A DNA stretch of 22,548 nucleotides, taken from Chloroflexota bacterium (lineage in GTDB: Bacteria; Chloroflexota; Anaerolineae; Caldilineales; Caldilineaceae). The notes under the pieces are model-generated. The model saw only the letters and a list, made by a program, of their open reading frames with translations. It had not been told where the DNA came from and did not search any database. Below are positions 14,857 to 22,548 of this stretch, piece by piece. Numbering within the stretch: the stretch's first letter is position 1; each line of letters begins with the position of its first letter. The stretch is from contig QEUW01000075.1 in assembly GCA_003577005.1 (NCBI GenBank), positions 1 through 22,548 of the forward strand. Direction: 5' to 3'. The translations under genes were made by a program, and so were the position numbers.

Positions 14857-17800
14857 CAGCCACCATCGCCCCTCTTCAGTGGCGAGGAGCGGGGTGGCTG
14901 GCGTGGCTCGTGATACTTGGTTTGGTCCTGGGCGTTGCAAGTTGTACATTCCCAGGCTTTAGTCCTGAACAGGCTACTCCGACTGCGATGATTTCACCGG
15001 AGACCGGTACACCGACCGTAACCACTGTCCCTACTACAACGGTGGCAGCGCAAGCTATCCCTGTCATAGCTGTTGCTCCTCGCTCCGCTGAACCAGGGAC
15101 GACGGTCTCTGTTTCAGGTGCAGGATGGTCACCACAGACAGTGGTGGCGCTCAATCTTGCTATCGAACAAGAAACGGGGATACAGACACGCACGGTCGTG
15201 ACAACGACCACCGATGCGCAGGGCCAGTTTGCCACATCCTTTATCTATCCAGACGACCCGTTGTTTAGCGAAGTACTCAGTGTACAGGTAGCAGCCGTGG
15301 CGCCGGACACCGGAGAAGAAGCCGCGGCCAGCCTGACGGTACTGGCCGCCGCGCCCTCTGCCACGCCCGTAACGACCACAACCGTCACGCTTCCGTTAGT
15401 AGTTTCCGCCCCATCCCCTGTCGCTACACCGTCCCCGACGGCGACTGCCACACAGACCGTGAGGCCGACCAACGTCGCAATCGTGACTGGCAGTGGCCTG
15501 AATGTGCGGAGTGGCCCTTCCCAAAATTTCACTGTCCTGCGCACAATCCAGGCGGGAACAGCAGTGACGGTGCTGGGCCAAAATGCCGCTGGCGACTGGT
15601 TGTATGTACTGCTCGCTGATGGCGCAACAGGATGGGTAGCCCGCGCTTACACCGATTACCGCACCGCCGCCCCGGTGCTGACACCGCCAGCAGCGCCGGT
15701 GCCTGTCGTCGTTGCGACCGCAACACCGACGTTGACGCCTATCCCCACCCCCACGGCCGTTGTGATCACGGAGTGGCAGGGTGAGTATTTTGACAATCCT
15801 GTTTTCTCTGGTGCGCCGCACCTGGTGCGCAATGACTACGCCATTGATTTTTATTGGGGGGAGAGCGCGCCGGTCGCCGGGCTGCCGGCCGATGGCTTTT
15901 CTGTCCGCTGGACGCGCACTGCCTACTTTAGCGCCGGTCGTTATCGCTTCCACATTCGGGTGGATGACGGGATGCGTCTCTTCGTGGACGGTGACCTCCT
16001 CATTGACGAGTGGCGCGTGGGCAGCGAGCGCGAGGCTACGGCGGAGCGTTCGCTCGACGCAGGGATGCATCATCTGCGCGTCGAGTATTTTGAAAACACC
16101 GGCGTTGCACGCGCCCAAGTTTGGTGGGAACGGATCGACGCTACGCCCACCAGCTTTCCAGACTGGAGGGGAGAGTATTGGTCCAATCGCAACCTGAGCG
16201 GTGACCCTACGCTGGTGCGCAACGACACAGATATCGACTTCAACTGGGGCAATGGCGCGCCGCACTCATCGCTGCCCGCCGATAACTTCTCGGCCCGCTG
16301 GACGCGGCGGGTGACCTTTAGCGGCGGGCTCTATCGCTTCTCGGCGCGCGCCGATGATGGCATTCGGTTCTACCTCGACGACGAGCTGCTCATCGATGAA
16401 TGGCACGATAACGACGGTTCGAACATTTACACGGCCGAGATCGCGCTCGACGGCCGCTACCGGCTCGAAGTCGAATACTACGAACGGGGTGGCGGCGCGC
16501 TCGTTGAATTCTGGTGGCAGCGGCTCTCCGCATTGACGCCGACCGCGACCTGGACGCCGCTCCCTACCGCGACGCCAACAGCCACGGCAACGGCTACGTC
16601 CACTCCGACGACGCCAACAGCCACAGCCACGCCAACAGCCACAGCCACGCCGACGCCAACAGCGACGACGACTGCCGTGCCCTATGCCGAGGTCGAACCG
16701 GCAACGGGCGGCCCCAACACGACGGTGACGGTCAGCGGCGGCGGTTTCCCGGCCAATACGACGGTAAATGCCTACCTGGCCCAACTTGTCCAGGCGAGCG
16801 AGGTAGGTCCTGGTCCCCAGGTCTATGCCATCACGCAGACCGACAATACCGGCAACTATCGCATGGGCTTCGCCATGCCAAGCCAGTGGCCCGATGGCAC
16901 CCCCATCACAGCAGGGCAGATCGTGATCCTGGTGGCGACCACGGATTTCGCTATGAATGCGAGTGCTCTGTTTGACTACACCCTGCCGCCGACACCGACG
17001 GCGACAGAACCGGCAACGGTCTCTCCCACCGCGACGCCGACGGTAACCCCTACGCCGCTGCTAACTCCAACACCAACGCCGACGATGACACCAACACCGA
17101 CAAGGTCGGCGCAGCCTTATGCCGAGGTTGAGCCAGCGACGGGCGGCGCCAACACGCAGGTGACAGTCAGCGGCGGTGGCTTCCCGGCCAATACCACCGT
17201 GAACGCCCACTTGGCCCAGCTTGTCCGCGCCAGCCAGGCCGGGCCAGACATCCAGGTCCACGCTACCGCGCAGACCGACAGCACCGGCAACTACAGCATG
17301 GCCTTTGCCATGCCAGGCCAGTGGCCCGATGGCACAACCATCGAAGCAGGGCGGGTCGTGATCCTGGTAGCGACCACAGATTTCACCACACAGGCGAGTG
17401 CTCTGTTTGACTACACCCTGCCGCCGACACCGACGCTAACACCAACGGTAACCGACACACCGACGACCATACCGATGGAGACGCCACTGCCCACCGCAAT
17501 GCCAGCCTTGCTGCCAACGGACACACCGACTGAATTGCCAACAGAGACGCCAACCTTGCCGCCGACCGATACTCCCACGCCGTTGCCGACCGACACGCCG
17601 ACACCGACGCCAACGGAGACACAGACAGAAACGCCAGAGCCGACAGCGACGGAGACGCCGCCCGATACACCGACCGAGCCGCCAACTCCAACGCTAGCGC
17701 CAACGGCAACGGACACACCGACTGAATTGCCAACAGAGACGCCACTGCCGCCAACGGACACACCCACGCCGTTGCCAACCGACACGCCAACTTTGCCACC

Positions 17801-18392
17801 GACGGACACCCCCATGCCGTTGCCGACCGACACGCCGACGCCGACGCCAACGGAGACACAGACAGAAACGCCAGAGCCGACAGAGACGCCCACACCGACG
17901 CCGACAATGACGGAGACGCCAAGCGCCCTACCCACGGCGCACCCCGACGTACAGGTGGCGCTCTCCTCCGATAGCGAAAAGATCACGGCAGCAGTACAGG
18001 GTCAGGGGTTCCCGGCGTTGACCCCGCTGAACATTTATCTGGCTCCGTACAACAATGCAACCCGCCAGCCGGATGATCTGCAACGGTACACCCGGGCCGA
18101 AACCGACGAGCAAGGCCGCTTTTCGGTCTCCTTTGTTATGCCACAGATGTGGCCTGACGGTACGCTGGTTGAACCGGGCAAAGTGCAGCTCCTCGTGACA
18201 TCTCAAGACAGGAGCGTGCAGGCAGCCGCAGTGTTTGATTATCGCCCGCCAGCACGTTCATCCTATCAAGGTCCTGCCCATATAGCGCTACACACCCAAC
18301 AAGATACCCCCCAACGCTATCTTGAATGGTATGATTCGGTGCGCCGGGTTGACCGAGTTTTGAGCCAACTGCGACCAGCATTTCAGGGATAA
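14829..18392 (+). CDS. Large lipoprotein with SH3, two PA14 domains and four beta-rich repeats
   Basis: This 1187-residue protein has a strong AAGGAGG ribosome binding site (14818-14824). A lipoprotein signal ends V-A-S-C (Cys39). Then come repeat 1 (residues 77-172), a Thr/Pro linker, a bacterial SH3 domain (about 219-277, G-L-N-V-R-S-G-P), PA14 domain 1 (316-436) and PA14 domain 2 (446-567), each with W-x-G-E-Y, L-V-R-N-D and the D-D-G-x-R-x-[FY] motif. Repeat 2 (618-719), repeat 3 (763-862), a Thr/Pro linker (866-1038) and repeat 4 (about 1040-1140) follow. The repeats share G-x-G-F-P-x-x-T, T-x-x-x-G-x-[FY] and M-P-x-x-W-P-D-G-T. PA14 and SH3 domains generally bind glycans or peptides, so a surface role in adhesion or polymer binding is likely. 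No catalytic domain is seen. The gene is intact, unlike its upstream neighbours. Confidence 0.9.
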   Translation: MHAPRRTALTATIAPLQWRGAGWLAWLVILGLVLGVASCTFPGFSPEQATPTAMISPETGTPTVTTVPTTTVAAQAIPVIAVAPRSAEPGTTVSVSGAGWSPQTVVALNLAIEQETGIQTRTVVTTTTDAQGQFATSFIYPDDPLFSEVLSVQVAAVAPDTGEEAAASLTVLAAAPSATPVTTTTVTLPLVVSAPSPVATPSPTATATQTVRPTNVAIVTGSGLNVRSGPSQNFTVLRTIQAGTAVTVLGQNAAGDWLYVLLADGATGWVARAYTDYRTAAPVLTPPAAPVPVVVATATPTLTPIPTPTAVVITEWQGEYFDNPVFSGAPHLVRNDYAIDFYWGESAPVAGLPADGFSVRWTRTAYFSAGRYRFHIRVDDGMRLFVDGDLLIDEWRVGSEREATAERSLDAGMHHLRVEYFENTGVARAQVWWERIDATPTSFPDWRGEYWSNRNLSGDPTLVRNDTDIDFNWGNGAPHSSLPADNFSARWTRRVTFSGGLYRFSARADDGIRFYLDDELLIDEWHDNDGSNIYTAEIALDGRYRLEVEYYERGGGALVEFWWQRLSALTPTATWTPLPTATPTATATATSTPTTPTATATPTATATPTPTATTTAVPYAEVEPATGGPNTTVTVSGGGFPANTTVNAYLAQLVQASEVGPGPQVYAITQTDNTGNYRMGFAMPSQWPDGTPITAGQIVILVATTDFAMNASALFDYTLPPTPTATEPATVSPTATPTVTPTPLLTPTPTPTMTPTPTRSAQPYAEVEPATGGANTQVTVSGGGFPANTTVNAHLAQLVRASQAGPDIQVHATAQTDSTGNYSMAFAMPGQWPDGTTIEAGRVVILVATTDFTTQASALFDYTLPPTPTLTPTVTDTPTTIPMETPLPTAMPALLPTDTPTELPTETPTLPPTDTPTPLPTDTPTPTPTETQTETPEPTATETPPDTPTEPPTPTLAPTATDTPTELPTETPLPPTDTPTPLPTDTPTLPPTDTPMPLPTDTPTPTPTETQTETPEPTETPTPTPTMTETPSALPTAHPDVQVALSSDSEKITAAVQGQGFPALTPLNIYLAPYNNATRQPDDLQRYTRAETDEQGRFSVSFVMPQMWPDGTLVEPGKVQLLVTSQDRSVQAAAVFDYRPPARSSYQGPAHIALHTQQDTPQRYLEWYDSVRRVDRVLSQLRPAFQG
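17518..17930 (+). repeat. Thr/Pro-rich coding repeat with duplicated DNA blocks
   Basis: Degenerate ACACCGAC(G/A)CC-type units encode a Thr/Pro linker. Larger blocks are duplicated: the stretch beginning ACACACCGACTGAATTGCC near 17521 recurs near 17709, and that beginning CCGTTGCCGACCGACACG near 17580 recurs near 17817. Such arrays are prone to length change by slippage or recombination. Confidence 0.8.
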
Positions 18393-18429
18393 GCGACGCG
18401 GCGGAACAGGAATTTAGGGAAACTTCTAA

Positions 18430-20922
18430 TTGCAAACATCAATGACAGTACGTGGCAAACTCGCTGGCGAAAAAACGTCCGCCTCGGGGCAGGTAGAGAC
18501 GGGTCGCTCTTATTGGCAGATCCTGCGCGCCAATCTTTTTAGCTTTTTTAACATCATCCTTTTCTCGGTGGGCGTGATCCTGCTACTCTTTGGCCGCTAC
18601 AGTGACGCCTTTATCACCGTCAGCGCCGGTCTCGCCGGGACGATTGTCAATGCCTTTCATGAAATCCGCGCCAAGCGCCAACTCGACAAAATCTCTCTAC
18701 TCGTCCGGCCCGAAGTGCGGGTGATCCGCGACGGGATCGAGCAGACCATCGACCCCGCGCAACTGGTGCCAGGCGACACGGTTCATCTGCGCACCGGTGA
18801 CCAGGTGCAGGCCGATGGCGTCGTGGTAAGCGACAATGGGGCAGAGCTGGATGAGTCGCTGCTGACCGGCGAGAGCGATTTAGTGCGCAAAAAACCGGGC
18901 GACTCGATCCTGTCGGGGAGCTTCTGTGTCAACGGCGATCTCATCTATCGCGCCGAGGCGGTGGGGGCCGAGAGCTTTGCCAATCAACTGACTGCCGCCG
19001 CCCGCGCCTTTACTCCTGTTTCGACGCCACTCCAGCAACAGGTTGCCCTGACCATCCGCCTGCTCATGGTGCTGACTGTCTTTATGGCGCTCGTCTTCTA
19101 TATTTCCGGCTTTATCCGCCACCTGAATTTTGTACAAAATGTGGAAGCGTCGGCGGTACTGATCGGCCTGATCCCATACGGTCTCTTTCTGACCATCAAC
19201 CTTGCCTATACACTTGGCGCAGTCAGGATTGCCCGGGCAGGCGCGGTGGTGCAGCAGACCAATGCCGTCGAGTCGCTGCGCTATGTCGATGTGCTCTGTA
19301 TGGATAAGACCGGCACCCTGACGACCAATGCCCTTGAGCTGGATGCGGTGCAACCGTTGGCGCAGATTTCAGAAAGCGAACTAAAGCAGCACTTGGGTGA
19401 CTTTGCCCATAGCGCCTCCACCGCTAACGCTACCACCGTTGCGATCAGAGAGGGGATTGCGGGTCGCCACCGCCAGCCTGTGGATGAAGTGCGCTTTGCC
19501 TCGGCGCGCAAGTGGAGCGCACTGGCCTTCGACGATGAAGAGGGCCGCGGCCTCTTTGTGCTCGGCGCGCCGGAGATGTTGCAGCCCTATCTGTCGGCGG
19601 AGACCAATGGGCCCGATCTGGCATATCAGGTGCAAGACTGGTCTGACCAGGGGCTGCGCGTGCTGCTCTATGCCTATAACCCGGATGTAACGACCTTACA
19701 CGATGCTGCCGGGGATCCCACATTACCGCCGTTGCAGCCGTTAGGGCTGATCAGCTTGCGCGACGAACTGCGCCCCCACGCGCGCGAGGTCCTGAGCGAA
19801 TTTGGCCGGCTCGGCGTCCAACTCAAGATCATTTCGGGCGACAACCCGCGCACGGTGGCGGCGCTGGTCAAACAGACCGGACTGGTCAATCCCAAACTGG
19901 TGACGGGCGCCGAACTGGCCGCCATGAGCACAGCGGAATTCGAGCAGGCCGCCGAGGAAGCCACCATTTTTGGCCGGATCGCGCCGGAGCAGAAGGCGCA
20001 GTTAGTGACAGCGCTGATCAAGCGCGGGCATTATGTAGCAATGATCGGCGACGGCGTCAACGACATTTTGGCGCTCAAAAAGGCCAAACTGGGCATCGCC
20101 ATGCAGAGCGGCAGCAGCGCCACCCGCAATGTGGCTGACATGGTGCTGCTCGATGACTCGTACGCCGCGCTGGCGCCTGCTTTGAGCGAGGGCAAGCGGA
20201 TCAGCAACGGCCTCACCAACGCCACCCTGCTGTTGATCACCCGCGCCCTGACCTATGCCTTTGTCATCATTGGCGTGCTCATGGTGGGGCTGGACTTTCC
20301 CTTTGAACCGGCGCAGGCGGGCGTCACAGCCATTACGGTGGGTCTGCCCGCCTTCTTTCTGACGCTGTGGGCGCGCCCCCAGGCCAAAACCGAGCCGTTG
20401 CTGCCGGCGCTGGCGCGCTTTGTGCTGCCCGTTGCGCTGTGGAGCATGTTGATCGGCGTCGCCCTCTATACCTTTGTCTATTACCGCACGGGGCTGGCGT
20501 TGAGTGAGGCGTTCATCCCACCCGGTCTCATTGCCCGCTTTGAGCGATACACTGGAATGACATACCAGGTAGACCAACAATTTGGGCTAACGGCGACGAC
20601 TATCGTGGCCCAGACCGCGCTCTCCGTCTTTCTCTCGCTCGGTGCGCTGGTCCTGATCCTGTTTTTGGAGCCACCGGTGGCGCTGCTGGCGACGTGGCGC
20701 ACAGTCAGCCCCGACCGGCGCCCGGCGTTGCTGGCGGTTGGCTTGATGGTCCTGCTCGTCGCGGCGCTCTATGTTCCCGCGGTTGCCAACTTTCTGGGCT
20801 TTTTACCCCCCTTTCGCCCTATCTGGCGTGATATTCTGGTAGCCCTGATGGTGTGGGCGCTGGGGTTGTGGCTGATCTGGCGCAAACGCTGGGTGGAACG
20901 TTTGTTGGCGTGGGATGTCTGA
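18430..20922 (+). CDS. P-type cation-transporting ATPase (CtpE/Exp7-like)
   Basis: This 830-residue integral membrane pump has the actuator motif L-T-G-E-S (Glu148), the phosphorylation site D-K-T-G-T-L-T (Asp292), and the hinge G-D-G-V-N-D (Asp541 in M-I-G-D-G-V-N-D-I-L-A-L). Two hydrophobic hairpins precede the phosphorylation domain and about six helices follow. The sequence around F-N-I-I-L-F-S-V-G-V and I-V-N-A-F-H-E-I-R-A-K resembles the CtpE/Exp7 group; mycobacterial CtpE is linked to calcium uptake, but the ion is not shown here. No Cys-Pro-Cys metal motif was seen, arguing against a heavy-metal pump. TTG 18430 has AGGGA 9 nt upstream (18416-18420); ATG 18442, four codons in, is the alternative. 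It follows the lipoprotein gene by 37 nt and may be co-transcribed. Confidence 0.9.
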   Translation: MQTSMTVRGKLAGEKTSASGQVETGRSYWQILRANLFSFFNIILFSVGVILLLFGRYSDAFITVSAGLAGTIVNAFHEIRAKRQLDKISLLVRPEVRVIRDGIEQTIDPAQLVPGDTVHLRTGDQVQADGVVVSDNGAELDESLLTGESDLVRKKPGDSILSGSFCVNGDLIYRAEAVGAESFANQLTAAARAFTPVSTPLQQQVALTIRLLMVLTVFMALVFYISGFIRHLNFVQNVEASAVLIGLIPYGLFLTINLAYTLGAVRIARAGAVVQQTNAVESLRYVDVLCMDKTGTLTTNALELDAVQPLAQISESELKQHLGDFAHSASTANATTVAIREGIAGRHRQPVDEVRFASARKWSALAFDDEEGRGLFVLGAPEMLQPYLSAETNGPDLAYQVQDWSDQGLRVLLYAYNPDVTTLHDAAGDPTLPPLQPLGLISLRDELRPHAREVLSEFGRLGVQLKIISGDNPRTVAALVKQTGLVNPKLVTGAELAAMSTAEFEQAAEEATIFGRIAPEQKAQLVTALIKRGHYVAMIGDGVNDILALKKAKLGIAMQSGSSATRNVADMVLLDDSYAALAPALSEGKRISNGLTNATLLLITRALTYAFVIIGVLMVGLDFPFEPAQAGVTAITVGLPAFFLTLWARPQAKTEPLLPALARFVLPVALWSMLIGVALYTFVYYRTGLALSEAFIPPGLIARFERYTGMTYQVDQQFGLTATTIVAQTALSVFLSLGALVLILFLEPPVALLATWRTVSPDRRPALLAVGLMVLLVAALYVPAVANFLGFLPPFRPIWRDILVALMVWALGLWLIWRKRWVERLLAWDV

Positions 20923-20953
20923 CCGAGCGCGCTGAACTGCGTATCCCTTTTTG

Positions 20954-21490
20954 TCATTCATAAAGCCAACAGGCAACACGGGGGCCTTCAACGACAAAGT
21001 GCGAGGGCCGTTCGGTCTCGCAGATCGCCCCCTTCTTGGCAAAGCAGCGGGTGTGAAAGGGGCAACCGGAGGGGGGCGATGGGGCTGGGCACGGCGCCCG
21101 TCAGGATGATGCGCTCGCGGCGCGCCCGCCGCTCGACCACCGGGATAGCGGCCAGCAACGCCTGCGTGTAGGGGTGCAACGGGTTGGCAAAGAGGCTTTC
21201 CGTCCCCGCCTCCTCGACGATATGGCCCAGATACATGACCGCCACGCGATCGCTTAGATAGTGGATCATGCTCAAGGCATGGGCGATAAAGAGATAGGTC
21301 ACCTGGAACTCTTGTTGCAACTCCTCGAGCAAGTTGATCACCTGAGCCTGGATCGAGACATCGAGCGCCGAGATCGGCTCATCGGCCACGACGAACTGGG
21401 GGCGCATGGCCAGGGTGCGGGCAATGCCGATGCGCTGGCGCTGGCCCCCCGAGAATTGATGGGGATAGGCGTCGATATGTGCAGGTTGAT
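20954..21490 (-). pseudogene. Oligopeptide ABC transporter ATPase (OppF/DppF-like), truncated and frameshifted
   Basis: Homology begins abruptly near 21485 with [18 protein letters not shown], so the Walker A half is absent. The rest has Walker [14 protein letters not shown], the H-loop F-I-A-H-A-L-S (relatives have D after H) and N-P-L-H-P-Y-T-Q. After G-A-V-P-S-P-I-A-P the frame is lost in a C-run (about 21074-21080). The normal Cys-rich tail continues in another frame as [19 protein letters not shown] and ends at TGA (20956-20954). The intact protein, about 320 residues, energises peptide uptake. Upstream, 21491-21632 is repetitive and unrelated. The other transporter subunits are absent. 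Confidence 0.85.
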
Positions 21491-21548
21491 TCGTTCTCGT
21501 ACTCGACAAAACTTTGGAGAACGAGCACGAGGGGGAGTACGAGTACGA
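21491..21548. repeat. Imperfect inverted repeat of TCGTACTC units
   Basis: TCGTTCTCGTACTC (21491-21504) pairs with GAGTACGAGTACGA (21535-21548) with one mismatch around a 30-nt interior. It lies exactly at the upstream break of the peptide-transporter fragment. A similar simple repeat elsewhere in the genome could have mediated the rearrangement. Confidence 0.5.
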
Positions 21549-21632
21549 TGAGGCTGAATCGTAACGGTTTACATTGCTTACGAAAAAACCTGCCACCCTC
21601 TAGGAAAGTTCTACCGGCAACGGATGGCGCCG

Positions 21633-22548
21633 TCACGGCGGCGGGCACTGCCAGGGGGTGTAGTTATCCTGGAACGGATAGACACGGAATTCAGGCTCGC
21701 CGCGGTCTGTGTTACCCACAGACTCCATCAGCGCACCTTCGTACCACAACTCCACCCAGTACGGATGTCCGCTACCGCCATAGCGAGCCGTATCGACCGG
21801 CAGGCCGTCGATCTTGAGATAGCCAGTCGAGCAGATAGAACCGATGCCTTTCGGCGTCATCGACAGCCAGCTCCCATCTCCCTCGCGACGGTAGACTTTG
21901 ATCCAGGCGCAATGTTCCGGCTGTGGTGGCGCACAGGTGATAATGTTGCCAACCGGCAGCGCCTCCTCGGTGCGCCGGCTCCAACTGAGCCTGGCAACCG
22001 CCCTGCCAGAGCGCTCGAAGTACTCCATGCGGATCGTGTGGACACCGGCGCTCAGGCGGGTTTCGTAGGTGAAGCGGGTCTCGGGCATCTCTCGCCACTG
22101 GTCGATGACCAGGCGGTCGTTGATGTAGAGCCGAACGCCGTCATCGGTTTCGGTCGTGAAGCGATAGCGCCCCGCTTCAAAGCGTAGCGGGCGGGTCCAG
22201 CGCACCGAGAAGCTATCGGCATGGATCGTACCGGGCGCCGGGGAGCCGGTCCCCCAATCAAAGTCGATCCGCTCGTCGTTGCGCACCAGGGCAGGCGACC
22301 CCGCGAGATCGGGGTTGTTGAAGTATTCGCCACGCCACTGCTGCACACCCTCCGGGCTGACCCGGCTCCACGACAGCTTCAGTGAGGCGACGCCATCGTT
22401 CTCAAAATACTCCAGTTGGATAGGGACACGGCCATCCGGCAGGTGGATGTCGCCGACATAGGTCCGGGCTGCCTGGACAACCCAGGCGTCGATCAACAGG
22501 TGGTTGTTGACCCACAGCCGGGCGCCGTCATCGACGGTCAGGCTGAAC
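21633..22548 (-). CDS. PA14-domain protein, 5' end outside window
   Basis: The frame is open to the window edge, so only the last 304 residues are seen. The visible start is the end of one PA14 domain ([14 protein letters not shown]). A complete second PA14 domain runs from W-R-G-E-Y-F-N-N (about 22345) to L-S-W-S-R-R (about 21975), with L-V-R-N-D, F-S-V-R-W-T and D-D-G-V-R-L-Y-I. The C-terminal 105 residues form a separate domain with four cysteines (T-C-A, H-C-A, I-C-S, Q-C-P), several aromatics and no family I recognise; paired disulfides would suit an exported protein. PA14 domains usually bind carbohydrate. The two PA14 domains are closely related to those of the lipoprotein at 14829-18392, so these may be paralogues. 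Confidence 0.88.
   Translation of the reverse strand, partial: FSLTVDDGARLWVNNHLLIDAWVVQAARTYVGDIHLPDGRVPIQLEYFENDGVASLKLSWSRVSPEGVQQWRGEYFNNPDLAGSPALVRNDERIDFDWGTGSPAPGTIHADSFSVRWTRPLRFEAGRYRFTTETDDGVRLYINDRLVIDQWREMPETRFTYETRLSAGVHTIRMEYFERSGRAVARLSWSRRTEEALPVGNIITCAPPQPEHCAWIKVYRREGDGSWLSMTPKGIGSICSTGYLKIDGLPVDTARYGGSGHPYWVELWYEGALMESVGNTDRGEPEFRVYPFQDNYTPWQCPPP

Noticed and set aside
15396..16265. Minus-strand open frame opposite the SH3/PA14 region
   Set aside because: It mirrors PA14 coding sequence and has no independent start signals or homology.
17400..17930. CRISPR-like regular repeats
   Set aside because: The units are short codon-level Thr/Pro repeats within one long open frame, with no unique spacers of constant length.

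Overview
The window reads as a moderately GC-rich chromosomal segment, most likely from a filamentous-type Chloroflexota (Anaerolineae or Caldilineae-like). That is an inference from content: secreted lipoproteins with Thr/Pro-rich linkers and tandem PA14 domains, a CotH-type protein, a sorbosone-dehydrogenase-like lipoprotein, PemK/PIN toxin-antitoxin debris and a CtpE/Exp7-like P-type ATPase. I see no rRNA, tRNA, CRISPR array or phage gene.

Layout. 1-1305: 3' part of a CotH-family gene (+). 1306-1728: no intact gene; an 18-bp inverted repeat, a structured repeat (copy A) and a 34-codon stump of a response regulator. 1729-2064: PemK/MazF-like toxin with no antitoxin and a likely frameshifted C-terminus. 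2222-2756: a MarR-family regulator whose promoter places the transcription start at its ATG (leaderless), with one palindrome on the -10 box and a related palindrome after the gene. 2911-3525 (-): a PIN toxin lacking its N-terminus, followed by an intact ribbon-helix-helix antitoxin. 3708-6410: a molybdenum hydroxylase with the 2Fe-2S and Mo subunits fused. 6437-6593: two hairpins between convergent genes; the larger is a 70-nt near-perfect palindrome flanked by the 5-bp direct repeat CCAAA. 6615-7919 (-): sorbosone/PQQ-glucose-dehydrogenase-like lipoprotein.

8123-14615 is a gene graveyard. It holds a MacAB-type efflux operon (ATPase, permease, adaptor) broken by at least six frameshifts and one nonsense codon, a DUF4160/DUF2442 chimera, a TolB-like propeller without its N-terminus, and an ABC exporter missing most of its membrane domain. 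Repeat copy B lies between the permease and the adaptor.

14829-18392 is an intact 1187-residue lipoprotein (SH3, two PA14 domains, four copies of a beta-rich repeat, Thr/Pro linkers). 18430-20922 is an intact P-type cation ATPase. 20954-21490 (-) is a fragment of an oligopeptide ABC ATPase. 21633-22548 (-) is the 3' part of a second PA14 protein running off the window.

Intact functions are mostly at the cell surface (PA14 proteins, oxidoreductase lipoprotein, cation pump) plus one Mo hydroxylase. The rest is decaying transport and toxin-antitoxin material mixed with palindromic repeats. The most interesting structures are non-coding: the two-copy paired-hairpin repeat, the palindrome with flanking direct repeats, and the leaderless, palindrome-controlled MarR gene.
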